The position numbers were made by a program, and so were the translations under genes. From Onchidella celtica (Eukaryota > Mollusca > Gastropoda > Systellommatophora > Onchidiidae), in the NCBI GenBank assembly GCA_963931925.1, contig OZ007583.1, forward strand, positions 12,809,633 through 12,873,632: a stretch of 64,000 bases of DNA, in the 5' to 3' direction. The notes under the pieces were generated by a model that worked only from the letters and a program-made list of their open reading frames with translations, was not told the origin of the DNA and did not search any database. How positions within the stretch are numbered: position 1 is the first letter of the stretch; each line of letters starts with the position of its first letter. Positions 59,521 through 64,000 of this stretch are shown here, piece after piece.

Positions 59521-60296
59521 TTGCAAGTAGTCTGTCACCAAAATGGGAGCATCAACAGGGAGACTCTATTTCTAGTTTACATGAGAAATAGTCATCAAAA
59601 CCTACACACTGTTCTGTTTTTGGATCTCGTGGACAAAACATAATCAAGGCCGCAGTGTCAAGAATGGATTCCATCATCAATTCAATCAAACAACTTTCAA
59701 AGACAATGCAGATTCGAGACCTATGGAAAAAAACATACAACAAAACAGATTCTTGGACCATTTAGTTTTTTACACATAAGTCGAGGTGAAGATCGGTTCA
59801 GTGATAAGCAGCTGATCCCAATCAAGTGAACCCATATAGCCCAAATTTTTTTTGCCTTCCAGATCCAACCCTTTTTACAGACTTAGCGTATTCTGAGCAA
59901 GAGATCCTTTAAAAGTTATTCTGGGTTACAGAGAATTGCATCCTAGTTTTAATCATTTAAATTTTTCCATCTTTCAGCCTCATCTGAGACTATCTTTCCT
60001 TTTTCTGCGGGTCACACCAACTTTTTCCCTCCTTGGAAGTCTATCGTTCCATTATATAATGAAAGCATAAAGCTCGTGCGTGTCCTGCTTCTCCCTATCA
60101 CGCCCGCTTCATTTTCTCGAAGCATTTCTTTCAACACAGTAGGACACAATCAGCAAGTGAAAGGGGGTGTTTAGTCCACGCCCCAACAACTGTTTTTCCC
60201 TACTATGTTATAATGCACATACTGCATTTTGTCAGCCTCCACTCATGGGATAGGCAGAGTGGCCTACTGACCTTGAACTAGTGCAACCCCGCCGGT
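59521..60296. other. Non-coding stretch
   Basis: No gene assigned. A minus-strand open segment at 59552-59761 has no recognised homology. Confidence 0.4.
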
Positions 60297-61329
60297 TGTC
60301 ACGAGCAGAATTCTGTGTTTGGGCACTAGAGCTCACGGTGTGTAGGAGTTCACGGGCCGAGATCCAGTGAGTAGTATTTGATGTGATCGGACCCTTAGGT
60401 TAAAAAGTGGTATTTTGGGGGTCAGTGGAGTCACGCCCTGAGGCGGTAGGTTGTACTAAGAATGCATGAAGATGTGAACTCATGGAGCACGCGTTTGGGG
60501 AAGGAAGCTCCACGGGGTTATTTCTGCTATAAAAGGGCTGATCCGCCATATTTTATTTAGAGACGGCTGTAGGCATTGCACAGTGAGGCGCTCTCGGCTC
60601 ATTCTCCTGAGTCTGAAGTAGGAGACGAAACATAGACAACAGCCGAAGACAAAAGAGCTAACGTAAAGAACTAGCTGTTCAACGCCTTGTCGTACCGGGC
60701 CAAGGGTACGAACCGCGTCATTTGGATTCGCGCTCGCTATACGGCGAGCGCAGAATGGTAAGGTCCAGCGATTAGCCAGTGAAGACAGGGCTACCCTGAC
60801 AGAGAAGAAATCCACAGTCAGCTATACGGACTAACTCCCCGAGTCCGGAGATCTCGTTCGACAGGATTGATCGTGTATACATCTAAGGAACCTTAACCCG
60901 AGTGTAGTGGATGAAGGCAGTAGCTATAGTGTTGTGATTAATAGAGTAGTAAGGAATGTGAGGAATTGTTAAATATCCATGTCGAGTAGTTCGACATAAA
61001 TATTAGTAAGGAATTGTGCTGTATAAGGCCATAACGGCTGCAAGTTCAGATGTATAACATATTTGCCTGAATTTATATGTGTGGTTGTGAGTTATAATTA
61101 GAAAAGTGCTAGTTAGTTAATTGGAATTATACCCTGGATGCCATATGATTACTATTATGTATTATGCAGTCAGAATTGTCATATTGTAATGATAAGGCCC
61201 CTCAGGCCTGACTAAATATATAACTTGTGTTATTTGAGGATTTATGGTATGCCTGTGCGAATGTGAGTTGGCCTCTTGAACAGTCGAAGGGCTATCTTCC
61301 CCATATCCCGACTCACCTTGCTCTTGACA
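60297..61329 (+). repeat. Probable 5' LTR of element C
   Basis: A TGTCACGAG start at 60297 and a TTGACA end at 61329 directly precede a tRNA-complementary primer site. TATA box at 60528-60535. The 3' partner LTR was not found in the window, so the left limit is provisional. Confidence 0.6.
60528..60535 (+). promoter_or_regulatory. TATA box of the element C LTR
   Basis: gctataaaagggctg, about 230 bases into the LTR. Confidence 0.6.
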
Positions 61330-61330
61330 C

Positions 61331-61362
61331 TGGAGGGGACACCCGGGTTCGAACCGGGGCCC
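61331..61362 (+). promoter_or_regulatory. Extended primer-binding site of element C
   Basis: Begins tggaggggacacccgggttc. Its complement has a complete tRNA T-arm (cccgg, ttcgaac, ccgggt) followed by an acceptor strand, discriminator and CCA. The tRNA complement runs about 32 bases instead of the usual 18 and ends at the variable-loop position, where gag sequence starts. The tRNA species is not identified. Confidence 0.65.
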
Positions 61363-63012
61363 TCTCTCGCAAACCTATTAACCGGCAGAGCATTGGAGGT
61401 CTTCCATGGCCTCAATGTTGAGGATGCTAAAAATTATGACATACTTAAAACCGCCCTCCTAAAAAGATTTCAGCACATGGAAGACGGTTTTCATAAACGT
61501 TTCCGTGACTGTAAACCGGAACCATCTGAGAATTTTTCCTCACACGTGGACCGCCTCCGGCAGCTTCTCAATCGGTGGATTGAGTTGCCTGGTGTGGAAG
61601 ATGGCAATTTTAGTAAACTATACGATTTGGTCATAAAGGACCAAATATATACATCCTGCCACGAGGACCTGGTCGCGCATCTGAAGGAGCGCGCTCCGAA
61701 AACTTCCGCCGAGATTACTTCAATTGCGGAGCAGTATGCTGCTGCTCACCTTAGCCGCTTCTTGGCCAAGGCCAAAACCAATGAGCCTTATTACGCCGGA
61801 GTGGGCTCTAAGACACCGACAGGCTCGAGACAAACTCGAGCGCCCGCTCGACAAGGGCCACCTCCTTGCGGGCAGTCCGAACCACCAGCTGCCAGGGTGC
61901 AACCCGGCCCGCATAATTTCTCTCGAGGCCATGAACCCCGGGTGGCACGTCAGCTTCCTGCCGGCGGACCAACTTATAGTCATTATGAGGGACCTCCGAG
62001 ACAGACCTATCGGACTGCTCCGGGAATATACGAAAGCCAGTTCAGGTGTTACAACTGTGGCAGAGAAGGCCACCATGCTAAGGAGTGTAGAGTTAGGCCG
62101 GAGACGGCAAATACATGTTTCGTCGTGTTCACCACAGAGAGTGACGAAAACAGCATAAATGCGAGGACATCACGAGCTATCCCGGTTATGTCAGCCCTCC
62201 ACGATCAGGGTGTTTTAACACTATATCAGGGTCAAGTGAACGCAAAACGCGCATTAGTATTGCGGGACTCGGGCTGTACCACCATCGGGGTGCGGGAATC
62301 CCTTGTTCGTCCCACGCAGCTCCTTGATCGGCGGGCAACGTGTATTACATTTGGGGGATCGAGAGAACATTTCCGCCTTGCAAAGGTGTATATAGACACA
62401 CCCTTTCTTACTGGTGTAGTCACCGCCTGTGTCTGGCCAAACCCGGTTGCGGACCTGATAATCGGGAACATACCCCAGGTTAAAGATGTCCCTCAAGGTA
62501 AACTTCAGATGTGGAACGAGTAAGAGGACATTGCGTGTGTCACCACGCGACAGCAGGGGCGTCGCCAAGCTGACGGTGCGTTGCGAAAGATTGCCGTAGA
62601 CTTAAACGTGACCCCTGACGTTTTCCATAATGAGCAGCGCTCAGATTCGTCTCTAAGTCACCTCTTTACCAAGGTTCATCCTGACGCCCCAGATACGACC
62701 GAATACTGTATTAGGGATGACCTATTGTACCGCGTTTTTCGAAGCAAGCGCGAGATCATCATGCAGTTGGTAATACCCAGCTCTTTTCGCCGAGACATCC
62801 TTCGTCTCGCGCACGATACTGCGTTATCTGGCCACCAGAGTAAGGCTAGGACGAAGGCCAGAGTTCTGTCACAGTTCTTTTGGCCTGGCGTGTACGCGGA
62901 CATTAATCGCTTTGTGTCGAGATGTGACACTTGCCGAAAGAGCTCTTCGGGATATAGCTTCGCGGGCGCCTCAAGAGATGCCAACTGTCTCAACGCCGTC
63001 CTTTTGTTAGTC
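61363..63012 (+). pseudogene. Element C gag-protease-integrase finger, N-terminally deleted
   Basis: Gag homology begins abruptly at SLANLLTGRALEVF; the upstream start and first half of the capsid are missing and replaced by tRNA complement. It continues NYDILKTALLKRFQHMEDGF, IYTSCHEDLVAHL, one zinc knuckle CYNCGREGHHAKEC and the protease LVLRDSGCTTIGV (DSG). A TAA at 62521-62523 interrupts, then the same frame gives TTRQQGRRQADG and the integrase finger HDTALSGHQSKARTKAR to CDTCRKSS. Frameshifted EMPTVSTP follows, and homology then stops near 63000 with no integrase core or RT. Same gag-PR-IN order as A and B. Confidence 0.9.
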
Positions 63013-63015
63013 TAA

Positions 63016-64000
63016 CGTCTTGTTGTAATTTATTATCTTTTTACACATTCGTTATATCGGACGTACCTTTTCTAGTTTACATTTAATTTTTCTTGCATAC
63101 TTGAATTGATTCATGTGTTGTGACACGATGGGCGAGTTCATGAATAAATCTGATTTAGTAGGGAGTGAAGTTTATTGACCCTCCTGCTTGAGTAACGACT
63201 ATTAAGGAATTGTTGGAATCTGTGCATTGAGCACACTGCCAGTTCTAGGTAATTATTAATTTATAAACGATCTCGTCCTTAAAATTGACGGGCTCCCGAG
63301 AGGGCATGAGAAGACTGCTTTAGGGGGGGTGACTTTTGAGAAGTGAGTACTGAGTAGTGAGTGTTGGGTTTATTGTCGGCTGGTGCCGCCGCCAGAGGAG
63401 CAATTTGGAGATTGTCTCAGGGGATGTGTCTGTATCAGTATCGAGGTGATATCGGTATGATAGCTATGTGGAAAATTTGAGATGCGGAACAGATTTCTGC
63501 AAAAGAAGTAGAGTTGAGAAATTAGATCGTAATGGAGAATTGAGTATTGAGGTAGAGTGTAGAGTATTGTAAAACCGATTATGTCTATGGCTCTCCACGT
63601 TTTTGTGGACCAGCGAGCGTATACCAAATGTGAGAATTAAGAATTAAACTGATTATGAATGTGGCTCTCCACGTGGTCCAGTGGACGAGTTACCTACGTA
63701 CATACCCGATTTGAGTAATGAGTGAACGGATTATGATTATATACCGACATGGATGTAGCGCGTGTCGAGTGTGTGGGGTCCAAAAAAAAAAGGGGGGAAG
63801 GGAATGACAGCGTGCACAATCGCCTCGTAGCATCTCTGTCTGATGTATACCGGACTGGATATTGGTATCAAAAGAAGCTCTATACTATTGTTGCATTCAG
63901 AGAAGCGCGATGTTATTGTTAAATCAAGAGAAGCGCTATGCTATTTTGAACGTGAATGTCAGGCAATTATCTTGTCGACGCTCTGTTATTTAGGCTTAAT
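63016..64000. other. Non-coding right end
   Basis: No integrase core, RT or LTR seen. Short degenerate direct repeats: atggctctccacgt (63591 and 63660 regions) and agaagcgc(g/t)atg (63901 and 63931 regions). Confidence 0.5.

Noticed and set aside
63118-63140. 3' LTR of element C starting tgtgacacgatggg
   Set aside because: It does not align with the proposed 5' LTR beyond the first few bases.

Overview
This window is eukaryotic and looks like invertebrate animal DNA, most likely a mollusc or another lophotrochozoan. That assignment is an inference from the mix of elements: Gmr1-like Ty3/gypsy elements with integrase before reverse transcriptase, a DIRS-like tyrosine-recombinase retroelement, tRNA-derived SINEs, long TATC and GA/CT microsatellites, and a spliced claudin/PMP22-like gene. 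There is no bacterial or plasmid-style organisation. Almost all recognisable coding sequence belongs to transposable elements, most of them broken.

Layout. 1-2.9 kb: minus-strand LINE (EEP endonuclease plus RT). 3.05-5.9 kb: minus-strand LTR element 'A1', truncated and chimeric. 6.2-7.3 kb: LINE scrap, an orphan last exon of a four-TM protein gene, and a 38-bp minisatellite. 7.9-13.2 kb: DIRS-like element embedded in a TATC microsatellite. 13.98-15.08 kb: solo LTR with TATA box and 4-bp TSD. 15.9-20.3 kb: minus-strand three-exon claudin/PMP22-like gene whose last exon and downstream minisatellite are an inverted paralogue of 6.5-7.3 kb. 20.7-21.9 kb: solo LTR of family B. 22-33.7 kb: mostly non-coding, with two SINEs, a foldback MITE, a hAT-like remnant, LINE scraps and hairpins. 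33.76-54.8 kb: plus-strand LTR element 'A2' (gag-PR-IN-RT-RH) interrupted by two antisense family-B elements, B1 (35460-42635) and B2 (44174-51335), each with paired LTRs and a perfect 5-bp TSD. 55.4-56.7 kb: an inverted pair of 603-bp LTRs around a nearly full-length tRNA-Pro copy, the whole flanked by one 5-bp TSD. 58.25-59.51 kb: a 1.26-kb DNA transposon with 9-bp TSD and seven subterminal motifs. 60.3-63.0 kb: a third LTR element 'C', broken after the integrase zinc finger.

Strongest leads. (1) The LTR/tRNA-Pro/LTR palindrome at 55396-56684. It keeps the non-templated CCA, has G where the tRNA-Pro(AGG) gene has A34 (as inosine would be read), stops near the expected m1G9 block, and entered as one unit with TSD TTGAT. 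(2) Family B, a lineage with an intact long gag but no integrase core and no N-terminal RT. Two independently inserted copies share the same deletion joints and the same duplicated primer-binding site. (3) The uncharacterised 1.26-kb DNA transposon with its subterminal repeats and unfamiliar acidic-tailed protein.

How the parts relate. A2 inserted first; B1 and B2 then landed in its gag/PR border and in its integrase C-terminal region. Removing both B copies with one TSD copy each restores a continuous A reading path. B lacks catalytic domains and probably depended on a relative such as a full-length B or A. The only candidate host gene is the claudin/PMP22-like gene at 16.4-20.3 kb.
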